From Pseudomonadota bacterium (GTDB lineage Bacteria; Pseudomonadota; Alphaproteobacteria; Sphingomonadales; Sphingomonadaceae): a stretch of 11,153 bases of DNA. This document shows, piece by piece, positions 1 to 6,298 of this stretch. Under the pieces are notes generated by a model, which ran no database searches, was not told the DNA's origin, and saw only the letters and a program-made list of their open reading frames with translations. Numbering within the stretch: the stretch's first letter is position 1; each line of letters begins with the position of its first letter. The stretch spans positions 1 to 11,153 of the forward strand of contig JAFAED010000539.1 of assembly GCA_023424275.1 (NCBI GenBank), read 5' to 3'. The position numbers and the translations under genes are program-made.

Positions 1-685
1 CCGCCAGTATGAAGCGGGGATCAAATATGAACCCAAGCCGGGCGTGCTGCTCACCGCGAGCTACTTCGACATCAATCGTGGTGCCGCGTACGTCAACGGC
101 AACAACGACTATGTGAAGGACGGGCGCCAAGTCTACCGCGGCTTCGAATTCAGCGCGACGGGGCAGGTCACGCCGGAACTCACCGTCTATGCGACGGGCT
201 TGTTGCTGAACGCGAAATATAAGGAAGGGCAGGACACGGTTCTGTTGTCGTCGGGCGGATTGCCGACTTACCTCAATACGGCGACCAATCGCTGCACGAC
301 CACCGTGCCCGGCGCGAATGCCGCTGCGCTGCGCTGTCAGGCGACGACCAATGTCGGCAACCGCGTCGACGGTGCGCCGCGCTCGACCTTCTCGCTCGCG
401 GCCGATTATCGCTTCACCTCGGTCGTTCCGGGACTGATCGTCAACGCCGCAGCTTATTATGTCGGCAAGCGTCCGCTCAACCCGCAAAACTATATCATGG
501 TGCCAAGCTACACGACCTATAACCTCGGCCTCGGCTACAATACCGAGGTGGCGGGCACCGACACAACCTTCCGCCTGACGTGGGAAAATGTCGGCGACAA
601 GCGTTACTGGGCAACCACCGGCCAGGACTTTCTGGCGCAGGGTGCCCCCTCGACGGTGAAGTTCTCGGTCACGACGAACTTCTGA
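1..685 (+). CDS. TonB-dependent siderophore-type receptor, C-terminal part (5' end outside window)
   Basis: An open frame enters from the left edge (first full codon at base 2) and ends at TGA 683-685, giving about 227 residues. These form the last strands of an outer-membrane beta-barrel: alternating aromatic/hydrophobic strands and polar loops, a conserved YWATTG...QGAPSTVKFS block near the end, and a terminal Phe as expected for BAM-dependent insertion. The family imports ferric siderophores or other large ligands using TonB-ExbBD energy. In a 73-residue ungapped block I hand-count 39 identities to the C-terminal barrel of the next gene, so the two are tandem paralogues. This copy has an extra extracellular-type loop with a Cys pair (NRCTTT...ALRCQ) that its neighbour lacks. 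The plug and signal peptide lie outside the window, so an intact 5' end cannot be verified. Ligand unknown. Confidence 0.93.
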   Translation, partial: RQYEAGIKYEPKPGVLLTASYFDINRGAAYVNGNNDYVKDGRQVYRGFEFSATGQVTPELTVYATGLLLNAKYKEGQDTVLLSSGGLPTYLNTATNRCTTTVPGANAAALRCQATTNVGNRVDGAPRSTFSLAADYRFTSVVPGLIVNAAAYYVGKRPLNPQNYIMVPSYTTYNLGLGYNTEVAGTDTTFRLTWENVGDKRYWATTGQDFLAQGAPSTVKFSVTTNF

Positions 686-691
686 GCTTTC

Positions 692-719
692 GGGGCGGTC
701 GTCGAGGCTCGACCGCCCC
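692..719 (+). terminator. Strong GC hairpin after the first receptor, probable terminator or 3'-end stabiliser
   Basis: Seven bases after the TGA of the first receptor there is a perfect 10-bp inverted repeat, GGGGCGGTCG (692-701) and CGACCGCCCC (710-719), with an 8-nt loop. Position and stability fit a transcript 3'-end structure. There is no T-run after it, so it is not a canonical intrinsic terminator and could instead protect the upstream mRNA from 3' exonucleases. Confidence 0.55.
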
Positions 720-722
720 ACC

Positions 723-753
723 GTACTGCGGACGGCAATGTCGTCCGCGGTGC
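723..753 (+). repeat. Second hairpin in the inter-receptor gap
   Basis: Arms 723-734 (GTACTGCGGACG) and 742-753 (CGTCCGCGGTGC) pair over 12 bp with two G-U pairs and a 7-nt loop (GCAATGT). Its 3' end overlaps a perfect 10-bp palindrome TGCGGCCGCA at 751-760. It lies 3 nt beyond the preceding hairpin. Role unknown: it may be part of a bipartite terminator or a structured leader of the downstream receptor mRNA. Confidence 0.45.
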
Positions 754-769
754 GGCCGCATCAAGCAGC

Positions 770-779
770 CTTTCGAAAG
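770..779. repeat. Perfect 10-bp palindrome CTTTCGAAAG
   Basis: A self-complementary decamer in the inter-receptor gap, 97 bp before the start of the second receptor. Its size and placement would suit a dimeric regulator operator, but I do not recognise it as a known box and it does not resemble a Fur box. Confidence 0.3.
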
Positions 780-795
780 TCCAATTCGCGCACCG

Positions 796-824
796 GCATG
801 CCGGCGGCGGTCCCGTCGGCATGC
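796..824 (+). promoter_or_regulatory. Hairpin in the presumed leader of the second receptor
   Basis: Arms 796-807 (GCATGCCGGCGG) and 813-824 (CCGTCGGCATGC) pair over 12 bp with a single G-U pair and a 5-nt loop. The left arm overlaps an alternative perfect palindrome CCGGCATGCCGG (793-804), so two mutually exclusive folds are possible. The structure ends 37 nt before the ribosome-binding site of the second receptor. It could be a leader RNA element, a DNA operator or a transcription end; no riboswitch class was recognised. Confidence 0.35.
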
Positions 825-861
825 GCGACGAGGCAGCAAACGCGCGAGCGAAAAATCAAGT

Positions 862-869
862 GGAAGGGG
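862..869 (+). promoter_or_regulatory. Ribosome-binding site that fixes the second receptor start
   Basis: GGAAGGGG lies 7 nt before the ATG at 877. This supports 877 rather than the in-frame ATG at 886 or the much longer upstream reading frame, which would run back through the gap and the end of the first receptor. Confidence 0.7.
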
Positions 870-876
870 TTCGACC

Positions 877-3129
877 ATGACGCATATGCCTAAATCACTG
901 TTTCTCGCCGGCGCTGCCTTTGGCGCGATTGTCGCGCCATACGCCGCTTTTGCTCAGGACGGCGGTGCAACCGGCGACCGCGACGGTCCGGCGCTCGACG
1001 AGATTGTCGTCACCGCCGACAAGACGGGCACCGAATTGGTGCAGGTCGGCAGCTTCCGCGGCGCAAAGCAGCTCGACACACCGCTGACCATCGCGGTGAT
1101 CCCGCGCGACGTGCTCGATACGCAGCAATCGACCAGCCTGATCGACGCGCTGCGCAACACGGCGGGTGTGACCACCGCCGAAACCGCGCCGACGGTTTAC
1201 AATAATCTGGCGATCCGTGGCATCCTCGTCGAGAACCGCGGCAACTATCGCCTCAACGGCACGCTGCCGATCATCAACCTCACCGACCTGCCGCTCGAGG
1301 ACAAGGAGCGCGTCGAAGCACTGAAAGGTGCCTCGGCGCTCTATTATGGCTTCACGACGCCGTCGGGCATCATCAACCTCACCATGAAGCGGCCGACGCA
1401 GGATCCGCTGCTCGCGATGAAGATCTTCGGTAACAGCCACGGCCGGATCGGCGGACATGTCGATTTCGGCGGTACTACCGGCATCCTCGGTTATCGGATC
1501 AATGCCGTCTACGATCGCCCGGATTCGGGTATCGACCATACGCGCGGCACCCGGACGTTGATCGCGGGGGCGTTCGATATCAAGCCGACCGACAATCTGA
1601 CGATCCAGATCGACGGCGAGCATATCTTCAAGAAGGTGAACGAGCCCGGGGTTTATCGCTTCATTTCCGTGCCGGCGGCGACGCCAACCAACCTGAACCC
1701 CGAGATCACGATACCGGACCTGGTCGATCCCAGCACCAACTTCGGCCCCGATTGGGCGGCGAACCGGACCGAGTCGACCAATCTGCTCGGCAAGGCGATA
1801 TGGAAGTTCAGCCCCGCGTGGGAAATCGTCGCCAGCGCTGGCATCTCGCAGCTCGAGCGCGCGCGGCACTTCAACACGCTCGATCCGAACAATCCCAACA
1901 CCAATCCGTTGACCGGGGCGGTCGGCGAATATCCGCTGTCGATCAGCTATCAGCCGGTCGCGAAGTTCAAGAACCAGAACTATCGGATCGAGATTGCCGG
2001 GGCTTTCGATACGTTCGGTATCGAACATGAACTGTTGATCGGCGGTTCGATCAATATCCGGGCGAACCGATCATCGGCGAGTTCGGCGCAGCAGTGCCTT
2101 TATGACGATGCGACGGGCGCCCTGATCGGGGCAACGTTCGGGACTGCCGGTCCCGGACAGACGCGCGTACCCTGCCGCCAGAGCATCACCAACCCGCACG
2201 ACATCCCGCAGCTCGGCGAACCATTGGCGGGTCAGAACAATCCGACGCAGATCACCGACAAGGGGATTTTCGTCTTCGACCGCATGAAGATAACCGAGTG
2301 GCTCCAGATTCTCGGCGGGGTTCGCATTTCGGATTATCAGGAAAAGCGGCTCGATACCGGATTGAAGACCTTCTCGGCATCGCCCGTTTCGCTGTCGTTC
2401 GGCGGCGTCATCAAGCCTGTGGAATCGGTCAGCATCTATGGCACCTATATCGAGGGGCTGGAATCGACCCCCGGCGCACCGACCACTGCGGTCAACGCGA
2501 ACGAGCAGCTGCCGCCGAGCGCCTCGACGCAATATGAAGGTGGCGTGAAGTGGGAACCGTGGCGCGGTTTTCTGTTCCAGGCGGCCTATTTCAATATCAA
2601 GCGCGATTCCGCCGTCCTCAACGGCGCGAATCGCTGGGTGAAGGATGGGCGTTCGACCTATAAGGGCGTCGAACTGAGCGCGACGGGCAATGTCACGCCC
2701 GACTGGTCGATCTATGCCAGCGCGCTGTTCCTCGATGCGACTTATTCCTCAGGTGCGCCGACGATCCTGACCCCGACCATCTCGCCCACGATCGTCGGCA
2801 ACCGGGTCGAGAACGCGCCGAAACGTACCTTTTCGCTCGCGACCGAATATCGCTTTGCGGACCTGCTGCCCGGATTCAGTATCAACGCTGCCGTCTATCA
2901 CACCGGAAACCGGGCAATTAACTCGCGCAATCAGGCGTTCATCCCGGGGCATACCTTGTTCGATCTCGGCGCCGGTTATGCGACCGAGATCGCGGGGGTC
3001 GACACGACCTTCCGTATCAGCGCCGAGAATATCGCCGGCAAACGCTATTGGGCATCGACCGGTGGCCTGCTGCTCTCACAAGGGGCGCCGTCGACGGTGA
3101 AATTCTCGATCGAAACGAAATTCTTCTAA
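877..3129 (+). CDS. TonB-dependent siderophore-type outer-membrane receptor
   Basis: A complete 750-residue receptor, a normal length for the siderophore class. Residues 1-26 form a signal peptide (Lys6, hydrophobic core, AFA cleavage before Gln27). A TonB box EIVVTA follows at about 42-47, then a plug domain from about 60 to 190 with the siderophore-receptor pattern (DTPLTIAVIPRDVLDTQQ, then LRNTAGV, then the RGI/NGTLP region), and a barrel to the C-terminus, which ends in Phe-Phe. No STN signalling domain precedes the TonB box, so it looks like a pure transporter rather than a FecA-like transducer. A Cys pair in the mid-barrel (QQCLYDD and VPCRQS) may bridge an external loop. The start is set by the GGAAGGGG site. 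The frame stays open upstream to 580, but that part reads as non-coding in translation. Paralogous to the gene before it. Family firm; ligand unknown. Confidence 0.96.
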   Translation: MTHMPKSLFLAGAAFGAIVAPYAAFAQDGGATGDRDGPALDEIVVTADKTGTELVQVGSFRGAKQLDTPLTIAVIPRDVLDTQQSTSLIDALRNTAGVTTAETAPTVYNNLAIRGILVENRGNYRLNGTLPIINLTDLPLEDKERVEALKGASALYYGFTTPSGIINLTMKRPTQDPLLAMKIFGNSHGRIGGHVDFGGTTGILGYRINAVYDRPDSGIDHTRGTRTLIAGAFDIKPTDNLTIQIDGEHIFKKVNEPGVYRFISVPAATPTNLNPEITIPDLVDPSTNFGPDWAANRTESTNLLGKAIWKFSPAWEIVASAGISQLERARHFNTLDPNNPNTNPLTGAVGEYPLSISYQPVAKFKNQNYRIEIAGAFDTFGIEHELLIGGSINIRANRSSASSAQQCLYDDATGALIGATFGTAGPGQTRVPCRQSITNPHDIPQLGEPLAGQNNPTQITDKGIFVFDRMKITEWLQILGGVRISDYQEKRLDTGLKTFSASPVSLSFGGVIKPVESVSIYGTYIEGLESTPGAPTTAVNANEQLPPSASTQYEGGVKWEPWRGFLFQAAYFNIKRDSAVLNGANRWVKDGRSTYKGVELSATGNVTPDWSIYASALFLDATYSSGAPTILTPTISPTIVGNRVENAPKRTFSLATEYRFADLLPGFSINAAVYHTGNRAINSRNQAFIPGHTLFDLGAGYATEIAGVDTTFRISAENIAGKRYWASTGGLLLSQGAPSTVKFSIETKFF

Positions 3130-3145
3130 AGCTCCTCCTCAACTG

Positions 3146-3172
3146 CCGGGGCGGGCATTGCGCCTGCCCCGG
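3146..3172 (+). terminator. GC hairpin after the second receptor, probable terminator
   Basis: CCGGGGCGGGC (3146-3156) and GCCTGCCCCGG (3162-3172) form an 11-bp stem with one G-U pair and a 5-nt loop (ATTGC), starting 16 nt after the TAA. As with the hairpin at 692-719, no U-tract follows. It marks the likely end of the receptor transcript before the aminotransferase operon. Confidence 0.55.
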
Positions 3173-3290
3173 ACTCATTCCAAAGAGGAATATAGAAGTC
3201 TGAATAAATCCAATTGAACGTGGGTTCTCTGTCTTCAAACTTCCAGTTTCGGAATTTAACAACGTCATCGCACCGCTTGGGAGAAATGCG
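3173..3290 (+). promoter_or_regulatory. Probable promoter/operator region of the aminotransferase-astD operon
   Basis: This stretch is visibly more AT-rich than its surroundings. It contains two inverted repeats: ATTCC-AAAGA-GGAAT (3177-3191) and a perfect AAACT-TCC-AGTTT (3237-3249). A weak promoter can be proposed with -35 TTGAAC (3214-3219) and, after 17 bp, -10 AAACTT (3237-3242), the latter inside the second palindrome. GGGAGA at 3279-3284 is the ribosome-binding site, 6 nt before the ATG. The promoter boxes are only a guess; the palindromes are seen directly. Confidence 0.4.
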
Positions 3291-4490
3291 ATGACCGGCC
3301 CCCTGATGAATGTTTATGCCCGCGCCCCGCTCGCCTTCGTCAAGGGCGATGGCGCCTGGCTTTACGGCCGTGATGGCGGCGAACCCTATCTCGATTGTGT
3401 CGCCGGTGTCGCATCGAACGCCCTCGGCCATTGCCACCCGGCGCTCGTCGCCGCGCTGACCGAACAGGCAAGCGCGCTCTGGCATGTCTCGAACATGTTC
3501 GAGGTCGCCGGGCAGGACGCGCTGGCCGATCGCCTGACCAAAGCCAGTTTCGCCGACACGGTCTTTTTCGCGAACACCGGAACCGAAGCGGTCGAATGCG
3601 CGATCAAGGTTGCGCGCCGCTATCATGCCGCGCGCGGTGATGGCCGGCGTCAGACGATCATCGGCTTTCACGGAGCCTTCCATGGCCGTACCTATGGCGC
3701 GCTGAACGCGGCGGGTAACGCCGCACATCTCGACGGCTTTGGCGAACCGATGCCGGGCTTTGTCCACCTCTCGCCAGACGATTGGCCGGCGCTCGCCGCT
3801 GCGATTGCCGATCCTGCCGCCGCCGCGGTGCTGATCGAACCCGTGCAGGGCGAGGGCGGGGCACGCGCAATGACGAGCGGCTTCCTCGGGGATCTGCGTG
3901 CCGCGTGCACCGCTGCGGGCGTCCTGCTGATCTATGACGAGGTGCAGAGCGGCATGGGGCGAACCGGCCAATTGTTCGCGCATCAATGGTTTCCGGGGGT
4001 CGAGCCCGACATCATGGCCGTCGCAAAGGCGCTGGGGTCGGGCCTGCCGGTGGCTGCGTGCCTGTCGACGCACGAAGCGGCGTCGGGCATGGCGCCGGGT
4101 GGGCACGGCTCGACCTTTGGCGGCAACCCGCTTGCCATGGCGGTGGCGATTGCGGCATTCGACGAAATATCGAAGCCCGAAACGCTGGCGCATTCGCGCG
4201 CGCTGTCGGACCATTTGCATCGCAGCCTCGCGGCACTCGCCGCCGGTTGGCCCAACGTCGTTACCGAAATACGGGGCAAGGGGCTGTTGATCGGTTTGAA
4301 ACTGGTTCCGAACAACCGCGCCTTTATCGCAGCGGCGCGCGATCAGCGCCTGCTCGTTGCGGGGGGCGGCGACAATATCGTCCGCTTGTTGCCACCGCTG
4401 ACGATGAGCCTTGCCGAAGCCGACGAGGTGATCGCGCGGCTCGACGCGACGTGCGCGGCGATGACCGCGGCCGTCGAGGTCGCGGCGTGA
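3291..4490 (+). CDS. argD: Class III PLP aminotransferase, acetylornithine/succinylornithine (ArgD/AstC) family
   Basis: A 399-residue cytosolic enzyme of normal family length. It is expected to move the delta-amino group of N-acetyl- or N-succinyl-ornithine to 2-oxoglutarate, giving the N-acyl-glutamate 5-semialdehyde. Visible landmarks: LGHCHP (45-50), the phosphate-binding NTGTEA (95-100) followed by VECAIKVARRYH as in alphaproteobacterial ArgD, FHGR (130-133), IEPVQGEGG (182-190), the cofactor Asp in YDEVQSG (Asp216), the Schiff-base Lys246 in AKALGSGLP, and GHGSTFGGNP (271-280). All catalytic parts are intact. The ATG at 3291 has a GGGAGA site at 6 nt. The last codons overlap the GTG start of astD, so the two products are probably made together and act in sequence. 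The pairing favours a catabolic AstC/AruC role over arginine synthesis. Substrate could also be another omega-amino acid or a diamine. The symbol marks the family only. Confidence 0.9.
   Translation: MTGPLMNVYARAPLAFVKGDGAWLYGRDGGEPYLDCVAGVASNALGHCHPALVAALTEQASALWHVSNMFEVAGQDALADRLTKASFADTVFFANTGTEAVECAIKVARRYHAARGDGRRQTIIGFHGAFHGRTYGALNAAGNAAHLDGFGEPMPGFVHLSPDDWPALAAAIADPAAAAVLIEPVQGEGGARAMTSGFLGDLRAACTAAGVLLIYDEVQSGMGRTGQLFAHQWFPGVEPDIMAVAKALGSGLPVAACLSTHEAASGMAPGGHGSTFGGNPLAMAVAIAAFDEISKPETLAHSRALSDHLHRSLAALAAGWPNVVTEIRGKGLLIGLKLVPNNRAFIAAARDQRLLVAGGGDNIVRLLPPLTMSLAEADEVIARLDATCAAMTAAVEVAA
4476..4480 (+). promoter_or_regulatory. Ribosome-binding site for the GTG start of astD
   Basis: GAGGT within the end of the aminotransferase gene lies 6 nt before the GTG at 4487, whose last two bases are the first two of the aminotransferase stop TGA (4488-4490). 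The GTGA overlap and this site decide the start. No nearby in-frame ATG fits the family N-terminus. Confidence 0.6.
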
Positions 4491-5902
4491 GCGCGCCTTT
4501 CATTTCGACCGACCCGGCGAACGGCGACACGGTCTGGGAGGGGGCCGCGGCATCGGCGGACGATTGCGCGCGTGCGGTAATCCGGGCACGCGAAGCCTTC
4601 CCGGCCTGGGCGAACCTGCCGGTTGACGCGCGCATCGCGATCCTCGGGCGCTATGCCGAGGTACTGGGCGAGCGACGCGCGGCGCTGGCCGAGGCGATCG
4701 CGCGCGAGACAGGCAAGCCTTTGTGGGAGGCAGAGACCGAAGTCGCCTCGATGATCGGCAAGGTCGCGATTTCGGTGAAGGCAATGGCCGAACGCGCCGG
4801 ACGTCGCGAAAGCGAGACCGCCTTTGGTCGTGCGCGGCTCGATCACCGGCCGCACGGTGTGATGGCGGTGCTCGGGCCGTATAATTTTCCGGGGCATCTG
4901 CCGAACGGCCATATCGTGCCCGCGCTGCTCGCAGGCAACACATTGGTGTTCAAACCGTCGGAAGAAACCCCGCTGGTCGGGCAAATGGTGATCGAGGCCC
5001 TGCACGCCGCCGGCGTGCCCGCCGATGTCGCAATTCTTGTCCAGGGCGGGCGCGATTCCGGAGCGGCTTTGATCGCACAGGATATCGATGGGCTGCTCTT
5101 CACTGGTTCGGCCGGCGCCGGCGCGCATTTCCGCCGCATCTTCGCCGACCGCCCCGCCGTCATCCTGGCGCTCGAACTTGGCGGCAACAATCCGCTGATC
5201 GCATGGGACGGCGACGCCGAAGCTGCGGCGTCGGTCGTCGTCGCCTCGGCTTTCATTACCGCAGGCCAGCGATGCTCGTGCGCGCGCAGGCTGATCGTTC
5301 CGGCGGGGGCCGCTGGCGATGCCGTCGTCGATGCCGTCACGGCGCTTGCTAGTCGCCTGCGGATCGGTGCGTGGAACGATGTGCCGGAGCCTTTCATGGG
5401 TCCCCTGATCTCGGGGGGCGCCGCCGAACGCGCGGCGGCACAGGTCGAAGCCCTGGTTGGGCTGGGCGCGCGGGTGATCCGCGCATTCGATGGTGTCAGT
5501 GGGCGTTCGGCGGCGTTTGTGCGCCCCGCGATCCTCGACGTGACGGGGCTCGACGTCCCCGACGAAGAGATTTTCGCGCCTGTGTTGCAGGTTCGCCGTG
5601 TCGCCGATTTCGATGCCGCGCTCGCCGCTGCCAATGCGACGCGCTTCGGCCTGTCGGCGGGCCTCATCAGCGACGATGATGCGCTCTGGGCGCGCTTTCG
5701 CGTCGAGGCGCGTGCGGGGGTCGTGAACCGCAACCGCCCGACCACCGGCGCCTCGTCCGACATGCCGTTTGGCGGCGTCGGGGACTCGGGCAATCACCGG
5801 CCGAGCGCTTATTATGCCGCCGATTATTGCGCCTATCCCGTCGCCAGCCTGGAAGCCGACCGCGTCGTCGACCAACTGGCGACGCTCAAGGGTGTCGCCT
5901 GA
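4487..5902 (+). CDS. astD: N-succinylglutamate 5-semialdehyde dehydrogenase
   Basis: A 471-residue aldehyde dehydrogenase, a little shorter than the roughly 490 of enterobacterial AstD. It oxidises N-succinylglutamate 5-semialdehyde to N-succinylglutamate with NAD, step 4 of the arginine succinyltransferase pathway, in the cytosol. Landmarks: GPYNFPGHLPNGHIVPALLAG with Asn134, FKPSEETP (155-162), the NAD-binding FTGSAGAG (205-212), general base Glu230 in LELGGNNP, nucleophile Cys263 in GQRCSCAR, EEIFAP (360-365), and the AstD signature NRPTTGASS...FGGVGDSGNHRPSAYYAADYCAYPVAS near the end (416-454). The GTG start overlaps the aminotransferase stop by 4 bp. Its TGA is 3 bp from the convergent cupin stop. 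The AST genes astA, astB and astE are not seen nearby, so the true acyl group on the substrate is uncertain. Confidence 0.94.
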   Translation: MSAPFISTDPANGDTVWEGAAASADDCARAVIRAREAFPAWANLPVDARIAILGRYAEVLGERRAALAEAIARETGKPLWEAETEVASMIGKVAISVKAMAERAGRRESETAFGRARLDHRPHGVMAVLGPYNFPGHLPNGHIVPALLAGNTLVFKPSEETPLVGQMVIEALHAAGVPADVAILVQGGRDSGAALIAQDIDGLLFTGSAGAGAHFRRIFADRPAVILALELGGNNPLIAWDGDAEAAASVVVASAFITAGQRCSCARRLIVPAGAAGDAVVDAVTALASRLRIGAWNDVPEPFMGPLISGGAAERAAAQVEALVGLGARVIRAFDGVSGRSAAFVRPAILDVTGLDVPDEEIFAPVLQVRRVADFDAALAAANATRFGLSAGLISDDDALWARFRVEARAGVVNRNRPTTGASSDMPFGGVGDSGNHRPSAYYAADYCAYPVASLEADRVVDQLATLKGVA

Positions 5903-5905
5903 CGA

Positions 5906-6298
5906 CTATTCCTCGTCGATGCGGGTGGTGACGCCGGTGGCGATCACCGTCCGCGTCGCGTCGATCGACGCATAGGTCCAGAAGATCACCAGCGGCTCGC
6001 TGCCCTCGAGGTTGAGGAAGCAATGCGGCACCTCGGGCGGGATCCAGCTTGTGACGCCCGGTGCGACAGGCGTTTCGATACCGTCGATATGCACCTTGCC
6101 GCTGCCTGACATCACGACGACGCTTTCCTCGCAATTATGGATATGTAGCGGCACCGCGGCCCCCGGCGCGATATGCGTGATGCCGTTGAGCATCGATTTC
6201 GACCCGCGCGCGGCGGTGACCAACGGCGTCGTCACGACGCCGTTGCCGCGATCCTTGACCGGCAGCCCATCGGGGATCAGGACTTGCGGCGCGCTCAT
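5906..6298 (-). CDS. Small single-domain cupin, probable metal-binding protein
   Basis: A 130-residue protein that is one cupin beta-barrel. Motif 1 is complete: Gly46, His52, His54, Glu58 and Gly65 fit G-x5-HxH-x3-E-x6-G. Motif 2 has Gly81, Pro87, His92 and Asn96 in the standard spacing but Glu89 in place of the usual Gly. The His/His/Glu/His set would bind Fe, Mn, Ni or Zn, so an enzyme is possible. A sensor or ligand-binding role cannot be excluded. It is the last gene of the minus-strand operon: its ATG overlaps the stop of the semialdehyde dehydrogenase (ATGA), and CCTCC at 6303-6307 gives GGAGG on its strand, 4 nt before the start. The TAG stop converges with astD. Fold firm, function unknown. 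Confidence 0.88.
   Translation of the reverse strand: MSAPQVLIPDGLPVKDRGNGVVTTPLVTAARGSKSMLNGITHIAPGAAVPLHIHNCEESVVVMSGSGKVHIDGIETPVAPGVTSWIPPEVPHCFLNLEGSEPLVIFWTYASIDATRTVIATGVTTRIDEE

Noticed and set aside
580..876. N-terminal extension of the second receptor frame back into the first receptor
   Set aside because: The translation is Arg/Pro/Gly-rich and unlike the family, overlaps another gene, and would bury the signal peptide; the GGAAGGGG site points to 877.
895..2028. Minus-strand open frame of 377 codons opposite the second receptor
   Set aside because: No domain pattern and no ribosome-binding site; the plus strand carries signal peptide, TonB box and plug in the same region.
3177..3249. 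Fur box for iron control of the operons
   Set aside because: I looked for a GATAATGATAATCATTATC-like 19-mer in the gaps at 686-876, 3130-3290 and 8700-8829 and saw no convincing match, so iron control is not claimed.
3126..4220. Minus-strand open frame of 364 codons over the gap and the aminotransferase
   Set aside because: Arg-rich low-complexity translation that spans a hairpin and promoter-like region; a shadow of the aminotransferase.
3986..4486. Upstream extension of the astD frame inside the aminotransferase
   Set aside because: An out-of-frame shadow of the aminotransferase; the AstD homology begins right after the GTG at 4487.
4343..5875. Minus-strand open frame of 510 codons opposite astD
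   Set aside because: Arg/Asp-rich shadow translation without motifs; it lies antisense to a fully supported astD and the end of the aminotransferase.
1..5902. Fumonisin- or polyethylene-glycol-degradation cluster, because of TonB receptor, aminotransferase and ALDH together
   Set aside because: Those sphingomonad clusters need a carboxylesterase or alcohol dehydrogenase and permease that are absent, and the aminotransferase here has ArgD/AstC motifs.
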